Part shown: in pieces, positions 24,861 to 33,767 of the stretch
How the letters are laid out: each line of letters begins with the position of its first letter
Numbering within the stretch: position 1 is the stretch's first letter
Source of the DNA: Nannocystineae bacterium
GTDB taxonomy: Bacteria > Myxococcota_A > Polyangia > Haliangiales > Haliangiaceae
Assembly: GCA_007133195.1 (NCBI GenBank)
Contig: SLNH01000091.1
Coordinates: forward strand, 1-45,016
Direction of reading: 5' to 3'
DNA: 45,016 bases
Position numbers and translations under genes: made by a program
Notes under the pieces: generated by a model
The model's database searches: none
Told to the model about the DNA's origin: nothing
What the model saw: only the letters and a program-made list of their open reading frames with translations

Positions 24861-25202
24861 ATGCGTCTACCTGTCATCTTCCCCGTCTTTGTCCTCCTTC
24901 TCGCAACGACGGCTTGCGGTGTAGAGCCGCAGGCGGCCTGTACGGCGGAGGATGAGCCCGAGGCCGTTTGTGACGAGTCAGGGTACTTCCCTCTGTGCGA
25001 GGAGCCGGAGGCGAACGAGGCCGTGGAAGAGGCCGCGGGGCTGTTTTGCAGTTGGAATCCCGAGGACGAGCCCGGCCGGGAATACATAGGCCCTGAGCTC
25101 GAAAGGGGGGAGTGCACAGACGAGGGCGAACTGGCCACCTGCCCGAACGGCGAGCCTCCGACGTGCTACTATCTCCCCAATTGTGACGAAGGTGATATCT
25201 GA
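24861..25202 (+). CDS. Small acidic Cys-rich lipoprotein
   Basis: A 113-residue protein with a clear lipoprotein signal: MRLPVIFPVFVLLLATTACG, lipobox ATTAC. The mature part is strongly acidic (Glu/Asp runs, EPEANEAVEEAAG) with eight or so Cys, and ends CYYLPNCDEGDI. No domain is recognised. Shine-Dalgarno is weak. It lies just before the large receptor gene and could be part of the same unit. Surface or periplasmic location is inferred from the signal only. Confidence 0.75.
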   Translation: MRLPVIFPVFVLLLATTACGVEPQAACTAEDEPEAVCDESGYFPLCEEPEANEAVEEAAGLFCSWNPEDEPGREYIGPELERGECTDEGELATCPNGEPPTCYYLPNCDEGDI

Positions 25203-25228
25203 TACGCAGGCCCGCGTAGCGAGCCCGT

Positions 25229-28200
25229 ATGCAGCGAGCCCGTATGCCGCGAACGCGACGCCCTGATCCGTTTGACGGCCCGTCCCCGCGTCTCGCGGCG
25301 TTGCTCATTGGTCATGCGTGGTCGATCCGCGACCTCTTCTCGCGCTGGGCGGCGCGCGGTGTCCCTCGTCCGGCCGAGTCGTTACGGCACAACGGCTGCA
25401 CCAGATCCGAGCGCGTCGGGAGCCCAGCCAATGTCGGTTGGGGATTTCGCTCGCTCGCGCGAGGTAGGTCCTCGCGGCCGAGGTATCAGCGGTGCCGAGC
25501 CGGGGCTTATGCCGCCGCGATGGCCGGGTTCCTATGGTGGAGTCTCGATGCGCGAGACGCAGCGGCGGAGGTTACGTGCTTCCCGGGCCCCGAGGAGGCC
25601 GCCGTCGAAGAGGGCGATCTCCCTGGAGCTCTGAGCTTCGACCGGATTCGGCCCGGGGACCTCCCTCAATCGTCCGTACGCGCTGTGACCCAGGACGAGC
25701 AGGGATTTGTTTGGATAGGGACAGAGGACGGGGTCGCCCGGTACGACGGGCACAACATGCGGGTATTCCGGCCAGGCGAAGGGGATCCTGAGCGGCTCCT
25801 CGGCGGTTGGGTCAATGACGTGGAGGCGCACCCGGATGGGACAGTATGGGTTGCCACGTCAGAGGGCGTGAGTGTCTACGATCCTCAACGGGACGCCTTT
25901 ACCCAATTACACCCCGACGAGGACGACCCCGACCGAGGCGTGGGCGTTAACGAGATCTCGATCCAGGAGGAAGGGGATGTCTGGCTCGCGCGAGCCGCCC
26001 CGGGCGTAGGGGTCGTGGACCCGGAGACCCTCGAAGTGGTGACCGTGGCCGCTGACACGGGCAGCGAGTTTACGACGCTCACGCAGGATGGGGAGAACCG
26101 GCTTTGGCTCGGCACCGACATCGGCTTGATGGTCCTCGACATGGAAACCGATGAGGTCGAGGAATTCTCCGCCGGGGAGGACTACGAGGTTCTCGATTGG
26201 TCCAGCATAAGCGCGCTCAAAAGCGACTCTATGGGCAATATCTGGGTTGGCACGGAAGGGGATGGCGCCTTCGTCATCGACGAGGGCAGCCAGCGCGTCA
26301 CCCGGCATTACGGCGCTGAGATGACCGAGGGGCAGTTCCTGGTGGATGCACACGTGACGGCGATCCTGGAGGATTCGCAATCCGGGATTTGGCTTGGCAC
26401 CTACAATGGGGGATTGGCCCATATCTCGGGCCTGGAAGATATCGAATGGTACCAGCACGACCGCGCGCATCCCGACAGCTTGCCATCGCAATCGATTCGC
26501 TCGCTGTACGAGGACCGGGGTGGCGTCATCTGGATCGGCCTGGAGGGGGCCGGAGTCGCGCTGACGACCGAGCTGCGCAAGAACTTCGCCCGTTACCGCA
26601 CCGCCGTGACCACGTTGGCCTTGCAAGAGATGCGGGACGGGACGTATTGGGCCGGCACGGTCGCGGGCGGTGTCTACCACATCGATCCCGCGACGGGTAC
26701 AGAACGCTTGTTTCGCACGATCGGGCCCGAAGATCAGCCGGAGTCGATTGATCTCCGCCAGGAGGAAGTTCTGGCGTTCGGTGAGACGCGTGATGCGTTT
26801 TGGATCGGAACGGCGCGGGCCGGCGCGATCCGCTGCGATGCTGAGACGGGCGAGATGGCGTGGTTTCACAGCGGCGACTACCCGGACCTCGCGAGCGATT
26901 GGATCTTCGATTTCTGGGAGGACGATGAGGGGCGCCTCTGGCTCGCGACATGGGGCGGTGGTCTCGCCATCTACGATCCCGCTAGCGATTCCTTTAGCTC
27001 CTTTACCTCGAGGAACCTGCCCGGGCTAACTTCCGATCACTTGTACCGGCTTTACCCCGATCCCATCGAAACTCATCTCGTCTGGTTGGCCACAGCCAAT
27101 GGAGGGCTATGCGGCCTCAACCAGCAGACAGATTCTGTTAACTGTATTCAGAGTAATGGCGACGGCACGGGGCTGAGCGGCGATAATATCTCCTCGGTGC
27201 ATCGGGCCGAAGATGGCGCGATGTGGGTCGCAACCCATGGGTCGGGGTTAAACCGGCTCGATTTAGAGACAGAAGAGGCGGAACATTGGCGTGCTGATGA
27301 CTCCATCCTCACCACCGATACGCTCTACGACATTTTGCCGGACGACGAAGGCCGTCTGTGGGTGAGCACGAATGACGGTCTGTACCACGTGGATCCGGAC
27401 GAGGGCCCTGTCGTGCGGTACGGCGTCGAAGACGGACTTCAAGCAGATGAGTTCGGACTGGGCGCGTCCTACCGCACAAACGACGGGAGACTGCTCATGG
27501 GCGGCGTCGAGGGCTTTAACGTCTTCGAGCCCGGCGCCATCCGGCCGGATGACTATGAGCCGAACGTCGTGGTCACGGATTTCCGCTCACTCGGAGACGA
27601 AATCCCCCTAGATGGGCCCATTTGGACCGACCCGACTTTACAGGTAAACCACACATCCTCGTTTGAGTTCGAATTCGCCGCGCTGTCTTTCGACGCGCCG
27701 GAGTCGCACAAGTACGCCTACAAGCTCGAGGGCTTCGACACGGACTGGATCGAGGACCGGCGCTTCGCCCGCTATGCGCGACTGGGTGGGGGGGAATACA
27801 CGCTCCGGGTACGAGCCGCGAACAGGCACGGGGTTTGGTCTGACGATGAGGTTCAGCTGAGCGTTCATGTGTCGCCAGCGCCGTGGAGGACGTGGTGGGC
27901 GTACTCCCTCTACGGCCTCGTGTTTGCGGGCGCGGCGGTCGGCTACCGTCACCTCCATCACCGCAGGCTCGTGCGCATAGAGGAGCGAAATCGGCTTAAC
28001 GACGTGGAGCGCGAGCTGGAACTAACCGGCGCGGTCCAGCACGGGTTCCTGCCCACGCGAAACCAGATCGAGACCGACCGCGTAAACGTCTTCAGCTTCT
28101 ACCGGGCCGCAGACGCGTGCGGCGGCGACTGGTGGTGGTATGACCAGCCCAGTCCGGGCAGACACGTCATTCTGGTCGGGGACGTCACTGGCCACGGTGC

Positions 28201-28726
28201 CGGGCCCGCGATGGTGACTGCGGCCGTGGCGACCGCGTTCAGAGTGCAGAGCGAACTGCGCGACGCGCCGGTACAGGACAATCTCGAGATTCTCAATCGC
28301 GAGGTGATCGCGGCCGGGCAGGGCAAATACCACATGACCCTGGCAGCGCTCGAGCTCGACGATGCGACAGGCGCGTACACGTTTTACAGCGCAGGGAGCA
28401 CGCCCATCTTGCTCCTACAGTCAGGCGGCGTGCGGTCGGTGCCGTGCAGAGGGACGCCTCTCGGTACACCTGACTTCGTCGTCGGCCGTGTGGACGGTTC
28501 GCTCGAACCGGGAGCTCGGTTGCTTCTTTACACGGACGGCATCCCGGAGGTGCCCCTTGAGAATGATAGACTCTTGGGCATACGGCGGTTCGCGCGGATG
28601 TTCGAGCAGACGAAAGAGCAGCGCTTGGAAGACGCCGCGCGCACGATCGTGGACTCCGCCGACCGTCTGCGCGGTGAGCGCACGCAGGATGACGACTGGA
28701 CACTCGTCTTCATCGAATGGAGCTAA
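25229..28726 (+). CDS. Beta-propeller receptor with SpoIIE-type PP2C phosphatase output
   Basis: A large one-component receptor. Roughly residues 155-770 hold about fourteen propeller motifs of the form G-x-hydrophobic-W-hydrophobic-G/A-T-x-x-G (GFVWIGTEDG, NRLWLGTDIG, GRLWVSTNDG and others), enough for two seven-bladed propellers. A Y_Y_Y domain follows (KYAYKLEGFDTDWIE, GEYTLRVRAANRHG), then one membrane span (WAYSLYGLVFAGAAVGY), a short coiled linker, and a SpoIIE/PP2C phosphatase over the last ~230 residues with the metal-binding Asp motifs CGGDWWWYD, VGDVTGHGAGPAM, LYTDGIPE and DDDWTLV. No histidine-kinase core or receiver is present. The N-terminus before about residue 95 is Arg-rich and the true start is uncertain; a hydrophobic stretch at AAAMAGFLWWSL suggests an export signal. 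Confidence 0.9.
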   Translation: MQRARMPRTRRPDPFDGPSPRLAALLIGHAWSIRDLFSRWAARGVPRPAESLRHNGCTRSERVGSPANVGWGFRSLARGRSSRPRYQRCRAGAYAAAMAGFLWWSLDARDAAAEVTCFPGPEEAAVEEGDLPGALSFDRIRPGDLPQSSVRAVTQDEQGFVWIGTEDGVARYDGHNMRVFRPGEGDPERLLGGWVNDVEAHPDGTVWVATSEGVSVYDPQRDAFTQLHPDEDDPDRGVGVNEISIQEEGDVWLARAAPGVGVVDPETLEVVTVAADTGSEFTTLTQDGENRLWLGTDIGLMVLDMETDEVEEFSAGEDYEVLDWSSISALKSDSMGNIWVGTEGDGAFVIDEGSQRVTRHYGAEMTEGQFLVDAHVTAILEDSQSGIWLGTYNGGLAHISGLEDIEWYQHDRAHPDSLPSQSIRSLYEDRGGVIWIGLEGAGVALTTELRKNFARYRTAVTTLALQEMRDGTYWAGTVAGGVYHIDPATGTERLFRTIGPEDQPESIDLRQEEVLAFGETRDAFWIGTARAGAIRCDAETGEMAWFHSGDYPDLASDWIFDFWEDDEGRLWLATWGGGLAIYDPASDSFSSFTSRNLPGLTSDHLYRLYPDPIETHLVWLATANGGLCGLNQQTDSVNCIQSNGDGTGLSGDNISSVHRAEDGAMWVATHGSGLNRLDLETEEAEHWRADDSILTTDTLYDILPDDEGRLWVSTNDGLYHVDPDEGPVVRYGVEDGLQADEFGLGASYRTNDGRLLMGGVEGFNVFEPGAIRPDDYEPNVVVTDFRSLGDEIPLDGPIWTDPTLQVNHTSSFEFEFAALSFDAPESHKYAYKLEGFDTDWIEDRRFARYARLGGGEYTLRVRAANRHGVWSDDEVQLSVHVSPAPWRTWWAYSLYGLVFAGAAVGYRHLHHRRLVRIEERNRLNDVERELELTGAVQHGFLPTRNQIETDRVNVFSFYRAADACGGDWWWYDQPSPGRHVILVGDVTGHGAGPAMVTAAVATAFRVQSELRDAPVQDNLEILNREVIAAGQGKYHMTLAALELDDATGAYTFYSAGSTPILLLQSGGVRSVPCRGTPLGTPDFVVGRVDGSLEPGARLLLYTDGIPEVPLENDRLLGIRRFARMFEQTKEQRLEDAARTIVDSADRLRGERTQDDDWTLVFIEWS

Positions 28727-28840
28727 GGCCGACGAGCGGGGCGCGAGCCGCGACCGCGAGCGAACGACGGTGAGCCGTCTCCGTAAGCTGGGCCTTTGGC
28801 CGCCCTACCACCACGTCAGGAGCAACGAGGGAGCTGAAAA

Positions 28841-29812
28841 ATGAAGTCGAAATCTAACCCGGTCCGGCTCGTAGGGCTGAAAAGCGCGCTCTCAGCAGGT
28901 GCGCTCCTCGTGCTGCTTATGGCGACCGGAGGAACGGGCCACGCCGGCGCCTGGGTTCCGTTTCAGGGCGACCTCTCGCTCGGGCTAAACTACCAGTACG
29001 ACCAGTCCTCGGGACTCTACTACGATGGGGAGCTGCAGTCGGATACCGCGGATACCCGGGTCCAGCGGCTGGCCCTGTCGGCAGAGTATGTCCCGATCTC
29101 GAATCTCGCCGTTCGCGCGAACGTGCCTCTAATGCTCGTCCAGTATCACGGGGAAGGGGGTGGGGCTTTGCTGCAGCACGGGGCGTGGGACGACAGGAAT
29201 ACACACGCGACGATGCAGGACCTACGGCTCGACGCTCGCTACCAGGTGCTCGAGCAGCCGATATTCGCGCTCTCGCCGCTTGTGGGCGTATCGATTCCGA
29301 TGTCCGACTACGAAACAATAGGCTTCACGGCGGCTGGACGCGGGGTCCGAAAGCTTCATCTGGGTCTAAGCGCCGCGCGCACGTTGGATCCGTATGTCCC
29401 GAACCTCTACCTCCACGCTTCGTACGAGTTCTCACTTGCCGAGTCTGTCGACCTCAGTGAGGAGACAGCAGAGTTTAGTCAGCACCATAGCAACTACGAC
29501 GTGCAGCTCGGTTATTTCGTCTTGCCGGAGCTAAATCTCTTCGGGAGGCTGCAGGGAGCTCATCACCACGATGGAATCTCGTATGTCGATTGGGGTGATC
29601 ACTCCAGTGACTTGAAGAATTTTCACGATCCGATTCTACAAGAACGGACGCTCCTTTGGGGCGTGGGCGCTGGCTACCGCCTCACGAACAGCGTGAGCAC
29701 GACGGCTTCGTATTCTCGGTTTATTACCGGGGACAACACGCGCAACGCGCAAATCTTTGCGCTCGGGATCTCATGGCGACACCCCGTGGGTCCCTTCGAC
29801 GACGACTTCTAG
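28841..29812 (+). CDS. Predicted outer-membrane beta-barrel protein
   Basis: A 323-residue protein with a signal peptide (LKSALSAGALLVLLMATGGT, cleaved near GHAGA) and a mature part of alternating amphipathic strands rich in Tyr, Leu and Gly (LSLGLNYQYDQ, LGYFVLPELNLFGRLQG, VGAGYRLTNSVSTTASYSRF). It resembles porin-like or transporter-like barrels, but I do not recognise a family. GGGAG lies about eight bases before the ATG. It ends in FDDDF, close to the terminal aromatic residue recognised by the barrel assembly machinery. It follows the propeller-phosphatase gene by 114 bases and precedes the VOC gene by 33. Confidence 0.78.
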   Translation: MKSKSNPVRLVGLKSALSAGALLVLLMATGGTGHAGAWVPFQGDLSLGLNYQYDQSSGLYYDGELQSDTADTRVQRLALSAEYVPISNLAVRANVPLMLVQYHGEGGGALLQHGAWDDRNTHATMQDLRLDARYQVLEQPIFALSPLVGVSIPMSDYETIGFTAAGRGVRKLHLGLSAARTLDPYVPNLYLHASYEFSLAESVDLSEETAEFSQHHSNYDVQLGYFVLPELNLFGRLQGAHHHDGISYVDWGDHSSDLKNFHDPILQERTLLWGVGAGYRLTNSVSTTASYSRFITGDNTRNAQIFALGISWRHPVGPFDDDF

Positions 29813-29845
29813 ACGGGCCGAGCTGGCCCAGCCGTGGAGGATGCC

Positions 29846-30625
29846 ATGTTCAGGGGACTGGACCATATTGAGCTAATCGTGAGGGATGTTGAGGCTACGA
29901 CAGACTTCTACCAGCGGCTGGGATTCGAGTTCGTGCGCGAGACAGACCACCACGAGCGATCACGCGAGCTCCGGCTGCCCCCGCCGTCGCCCCTGGTGGT
30001 GGAAATGCACGAGCCCGAGATGGAAGAAAACATTGGGATTAACCACGTCGCCTACCGTGTCTCGAATATGGATGCTGCGGTGGAGGCGCTCCAGGCAGCC
30101 GGCGCGAAGTTGGAGAAGGCGCCCGTCGTGGCGAAGCACACCGGGCGAAAACTCGCGAACTTTCGCGATGCGGAGGGCTGGCGGTTACAGATTGTGATGG
30201 CGAGCGAGGAGGAGGTGGAGCGAAACGCGAGGGAGGCGACGAGTGCTGGACCGGCCCTCTGGCTCGATCATATTGATATGTATGTTCCCGACCTTGACTC
30301 CTCGGTGGAGTTTTATAAGCGCGCGGGCGTGCGAGAACTTCGGGAACTCGAAGGAGGGGAGGTCCGCGCGGTGGAACTCGAGCTGAACGACGATCCGGCT
30401 AGTACCATCGAGCTGAAACAAGTCGGCGGAAAGCACGTCATTGGAATCAACCATCTCGGTTTCGCCGTGGAGAACCTTGACGCGGCGGTAGCCTCGCTAC
30501 GTGAAGCGGGATACCGATCGGATTATGAGCCTCGGGTCGCTAAGGCCACGCAGCGGTATCTCTGTACCTTCCGAGATCCAGACGGTTGGCGCGTGCAGCT
30601 CACCGAGGTGGAGAAGGCGAAGTAG
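29846..30625 (+). CDS. Two-domain VOC (glyoxalase/dioxygenase-fold) protein
   Basis: A 259-residue tandem vicinal-oxygen-chelate protein. Each half has the betaalphabetabetabeta pattern: domain 1 FRGLDHIELIVRD, GINHVAYRVSNMDAAVEAL, GWRLQIV; domain 2 LWLDHIDMYVPDL, GINHLGFAVENLDAAVASL, GWRVQLTE. His in DHI and NH and Glu in QLTE fit the metal-ligand pattern of the second domain; the first has Gln-Ile at the Glu place and may not bind metal. Related proteins include epimerases, lyases and ring-cleaving dioxygenases, so the reaction cannot be named. GGAGG sits five bases before the ATG; a GTG twelve bases upstream is in frame but has no Shine-Dalgarno. Confidence 0.87.
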   Translation: MFRGLDHIELIVRDVEATTDFYQRLGFEFVRETDHHERSRELRLPPPSPLVVEMHEPEMEENIGINHVAYRVSNMDAAVEALQAAGAKLEKAPVVAKHTGRKLANFRDAEGWRLQIVMASEEEVERNAREATSAGPALWLDHIDMYVPDLDSSVEFYKRAGVRELRELEGGEVRAVELELNDDPASTIELKQVGGKHVIGINHLGFAVENLDAAVASLREAGYRSDYEPRVAKATQRYLCTFRDPDGWRVQLTEVEKAK

Positions 30626-30669
30626 AACCTCGACCCGGGCGCGATGATTCGAGCGGGCTAGGCTTACGG

Positions 30670-30719
30670 GGCGGCGCGGAGCACCGGAACGGACCCGGCG
30701 GTGCCCTCGTCGGCGCCGC
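30670..30719. terminator. Hairpin between convergent VOC and SDR genes
   Basis: Outer arms GCGGCGC / GCGCCGC enclose a second imperfect stem (GCACCGG against CCGG-cg-GTGC). It lies in the 108-base gap where two genes converge, so a bidirectional terminator is plausible. No T-run is present. Confidence 0.35.
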
Positions 30720-30733
30720 GCTTCATGTAGCCG

Positions 30734-31540
30734 CTACACGCCACGGCCCGCGGCGACGTCGAGGCAGATCCCCGTAATGGCCTGCGCCTCGCGAGAGGCG
30801 AGGAAGACCGCGCCCGCGGCGACTTCGTCGACCGTAACGAGGCGTCCCATTGGAATGCTGTTCAAGAACGCCTGCTTGACGGCATCTGGGTTGGTCCCTT
30901 GATGGTCAGCGATCTTTGCGCGGGCTTGCTCATTCTGCTCGGTGTCGACCAGGCCTACGCATAGGGCGTTGACCGTCACCCCAGCCTTCGCAGTCTCCAA
31001 GGCGAGGCACTTGGTGAGCCCGATGATGGCGTGCTCGGACGCGGCGTAGACGCTGAAATTCGGCGCTCCGAACCTTCCGACAGTCGTCGAGGCTACGTTG
31101 ATGATGCGGCCGAACTGGCCGTGCAGCATGGAGGGCAAAAACTTGTGAGTGACGGTCGCCGTGCCGTGGACGTTCACGGCAAAGACGCCGTGCCAGTCGT
31201 CCGCGGAAGTCTCGAGGAAAGGCCCCCAATGGAATCGCCCGGCGTTGTTGACGAGCGTCTCGATGCCGCCCAGGCGCGCGGTTGCCTCGCGGTAGAGGCG
31301 ATCAACGTCGTCTGGAGAAGCGATGTCGCCTGGTACGGGATGGGCTTCCCCGCCGGTTTCGCGCTCGATTTCACTCGCGACGGCTTCGATATCGGAGGCG
31401 CGGCGCGCGTTTACGACGACGCGGGCGCCGGCGGCGGCAAAGGCGAGGGCAATAGCGCGGCCGATGCCGCGACCCGCCCCCGTGATCACGACGCGTCGTC
31501 CGTGGAGGGACGTGGAGGCGTTGGGCGAGGGGATAGTCAC
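30734..31540 (-). CDS. Short-chain dehydrogenase with Lys-to-Glu change in the active site
   Basis: A 268-residue classical SDR. TGAGRGIG (cofactor loop), VNARRAS (NADP-type basic residue), NNAG, and the catalytic Ser and Tyr in NVASTT and VYAASEHAI are visible. The usual Y-x-x-x-K reads Y-A-A-S-E: the catalytic Lys is Glu (codon GAG where AAG would give Lys). The remainder (LALETAKAGVTVNALCVGLVDTE, GRLVTVDEVAAGAVFLAS, ITGICLDVAAG) is normal. The start overlaps the stop of the HpaI-type aldolase by four bases, so the two form an operon and probably handle consecutive steps. Either activity is reduced, or the protein has another role, or this is a sequencing difference. Confidence 0.9.
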   Translation of the reverse strand: MTIPSPNASTSLHGRRVVITGAGRGIGRAIALAFAAAGARVVVNARRASDIEAVASEIERETGGEAHPVPGDIASPDDVDRLYREATARLGGIETLVNNAGRFHWGPFLETSADDWHGVFAVNVHGTATVTHKFLPSMLHGQFGRIINVASTTVGRFGAPNFSVYAASEHAIIGLTKCLALETAKAGVTVNALCVGLVDTEQNEQARAKIADHQGTNPDAVKQAFLNSIPMGRLVTVDEVAAGAVFLASREAQAITGICLDVAAGRGV

Positions 31541-32349
31541 GTAGCGCGCATTCCACTCATGCGGCTAAAGTGGCGCAGCATGGCGCTCAAATCGCCGTCG
31601 TAGAGGAGGTGGAATCCGCGGCTTTGCAGGCGCTCGCGGAGAAATGCAGCGTGCTCCTGGCCGCTCAAGTCGCCGCGCGGCCAAACAGGTCCCAACAGGG
31701 CTTTGTTCTTCTCCTTTGCCTTGGCCGCCACCAGGTCGATCGCCTCCATGGTCTCCTTATTGGCGTACATGTGCTCGGGCGCATCACACCCCAGCGATAG
31801 CGAAAGATCGTAAGGGCCGATATCGAGGATGCCGCCCTCGTCGACGCTCAGGATGTCGTCGATATTGTCGACGGCCTCTCGCTCCTCGATGCTAGGGATG
31901 ATCATATTATAGCGCCTCGTCGCTTCGATGACCTTGCGGAGCGGCGTCGTCCCATAGCCCACAAAGCGACCGACGGGGCAGATGCCGCGCAGACCCTCGG
32001 GCGCGAAGCGCGAGGCGTCGATCATCCGCTGATACTCCTCGCCGGTGGTAATGTGCGGAGCGAGGACGAACTGTGCGCCCGTGGTGAACGCGTCTACGGC
32101 GAGGTTCGGATCGTTTCTCCGCAACTTGATGATGCTTGCGAGGCCCGCACCATCGGCCGTGCGCACGAGATCTTCGAGCCGGCTGGGATCGACCTGCTCG
32201 ACCTCCGTTCCGAGTATGACGTAATCGAGGTTGGCAAGGCCGGCCAATTCCACCGCCTGGGCGCTCATGGTGCTGCAGTGCATCCCCATGAGGAGCTGCC
32301 CGCGGCTCGCCCTTGTCAAAAGGGAATCCGCCAGATCGGGGCGAAACAT
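31537..32349 (-). CDS. HpcH/HpaI-family aldolase
   Basis: A 270-residue class II aldolase/citrate-lyase-like TIM barrel that makes or breaks 2-oxo acids such as 2-keto-3-deoxy sugar acids. Seen: DYVILGTEVEQVDPSRLEDL, LIIKLRRN-type strand (SIIKLRRNDPN), GAQFVLAPHITTGEEY, IIPSIEEREAVDNIDDIL and GILDIGPYDLSLSLG, the last being the metal/substrate loop (Glu of EERE and Asp of GPYDLS). Family hallmark spacing is kept. The ATG has no Shine-Dalgarno but a -10 box six bases upstream, suggesting a leaderless mRNA. It overlaps the SDR gene downstream. Confidence 0.9.
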   Translation of the reverse strand: MFRPDLADSLLTRASRGQLLMGMHCSTMSAQAVELAGLANLDYVILGTEVEQVDPSRLEDLVRTADGAGLASIIKLRRNDPNLAVDAFTTGAQFVLAPHITTGEEYQRMIDASRFAPEGLRGICPVGRFVGYGTTPLRKVIEATRRYNMIIPSIEEREAVDNIDDILSVDEGGILDIGPYDLSLSLGCDAPEHMYANKETMEAIDLVAAKAKEKNKALLGPVWPRGDLSGQEHAAFLRERLQSRGFHLLYDGDLSAMLRHFSRMSGMRAT

Positions 32350-32385
32350 AACTCGAGATTAGCCTCGGCCCGGGGACCGTGTCTA
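32347..32385 (-). promoter_or_regulatory. Leaderless promoter of HpaI-type aldolase/SDR operon
   Basis: On the minus strand TAGACA (32380-32385, five of six to TTGACA), an 18-base spacer, TAATCT (32356-32361), six bases, then the ATG. Transcription would start at the ATG itself. Confidence 0.5.
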
Positions 32386-32507
32386 GGCCTGGTGAGCTCA
32401 CGACGCGGTAATAGGCCGAGCCCCGGTCCGGAGTGTGGGCGCAAAGAGGAGAGCTCGCGCCTCCATGAGCGAGGAACGAGCGCGGAAGCGCGAACCGGCG
32501 AGCCGGT

Positions 32508-33767
32508 TCAACCCATGCGCTGTCCCGTCCCCTTCACGACGTATTTCGTAATCGTGAGGGCTTCCGGGCCCATCGGGCCGTACGCGTGGAGCCTCGTGGT
32601 CGAGGTCCCGAGCTCCGGCCCGAGTCCGAACTCCGGGAGGTTCGACAGCCTGGTCGAGGCATTATGAAACACGGTGGAGGAGTTGACTCGGTTTAGGAAC
32701 TCCTGCGCAATCTGCTCATCCCGAGCGACGATCGTCTCCGTATGGTCGGTCCCGTAGCGTTCGATGTGAGAGATCGTGTGCTCGAGGCCATCGACAAGGC
32801 CGACAGTGACGGCGAGATCGAGGTATTCGGTGTGCCAGTCCTCCTCCGTCGCCGTCGCGACGACATCACCGAGGAGAGCGCGCGCCCCCGCGTCACATCG
32901 CATTTCGACGCCGGCGCGTTGAAGCCGCTCGTGCAGCTGCGGAAGAAATTCGGCAGCGATAGCGTTGTCAATGAGGACGGTCTCTACCGCGTTACAGACG
33001 TCGGGGCGAGCCTTGGCGTCTTCGATGATGTCGAGGGCGAGTTCCAGATCGGCGCTCTCATGCACATAAACGTGGCAAACGCCTTTGTAGTGGTTGAGAA
33101 CGGGGATTCCGCGCGAGTGCTCGCTCACGAAGTCCATAAGGCCCGTTCCACCACGAGGGATCACGAGACTGATTTCATCTCGTTGTAAGAGGTACTCGAT
33201 GCTGCGCTTATCGGTCGTATCCAAGAGGGTAACGGCCTCTCTGGGCAACTCCACCTTCTCCAAGGCGTCGCCGACGATCGACGCGAGCGCGCGGTTCGAC
33301 CGGATCGCTTCGGACCCTCCCCGGAGGATCACGCCGTTGGCGCTGCGTATCGCGCAGGCCGCGATATCGACCGTGACGTTAGGACGGGACTCATAAACCA
33401 TGAGGAAGAGCCCGATGGGCATCCGCTGCCAAGCGACCTCCATCCCGTTTGGCGCCTCACGCGTCCGCTCGGTGGTGCCGATGAGGTCGGGGAGCTCAGC
33501 GACCGCGTCAAGATTGTTGAGGACCCGCTCGATCCGTTTGTCGTCGAACACAAGGCGGCTGATCATGGGCGCGGGCAGGTCGTTCGCCTTCGCCGCCTCC
33601 ACATCGCGCGCGTTTTCCTCCTTAACCATGTCTGCCGAGGCTCGAAGGCCCTCAGCGACCGCCCGAATCGCTCGCGTTCGCACGGAAGCGTCGGCTGCAG
33701 CCATCGCGCGAGAGCCAGCGTGGGCGCCTCGAACGGTCCGATCCACTAATTCGGATAGTTCGTCCAT
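32508..33767 (-). CDS. proA: Gamma-glutamyl phosphate reductase (glutamate-5-semialdehyde dehydrogenase)
   Basis: ProA reduces gamma-glutamyl phosphate to glutamate-5-semialdehyde in proline synthesis. The 419 residues match the family throughout: PIGLFLMVYESRPNVTVDIA, ILRGGSEAIRSNRALASIV, VIPRGGTGLMDFVSE, the catalytic Cys in ARPDVCNAVETVLI, and the C-terminal STVFHNASTRL and TTRLHAYGPMGPEALTITKY. The ATG has GGAG five bases upstream; a GTG six bases before it is also in frame. No proB or proC is nearby. The context (HpaI-type aldolase, SDR, aminotransferase) leaves open whether it serves proline or a specialised semialdehyde step. Confidence 0.92.
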   Translation of the reverse strand: MDELSELVDRTVRGAHAGSRAMAAADASVRTRAIRAVAEGLRASADMVKEENARDVEAAKANDLPAPMISRLVFDDKRIERVLNNLDAVAELPDLIGTTERTREAPNGMEVAWQRMPIGLFLMVYESRPNVTVDIAACAIRSANGVILRGGSEAIRSNRALASIVGDALEKVELPREAVTLLDTTDKRSIEYLLQRDEISLVIPRGGTGLMDFVSEHSRGIPVLNHYKGVCHVYVHESADLELALDIIEDAKARPDVCNAVETVLIDNAIAAEFLPQLHERLQRAGVEMRCDAGARALLGDVVATATEEDWHTEYLDLAVTVGLVDGLEHTISHIERYGTDHTETIVARDEQIAQEFLNRVNSSTVFHNASTRLSNLPEFGLGPELGTSTTRLHAYGPMGPEALTITKYVVKGTGQRMG

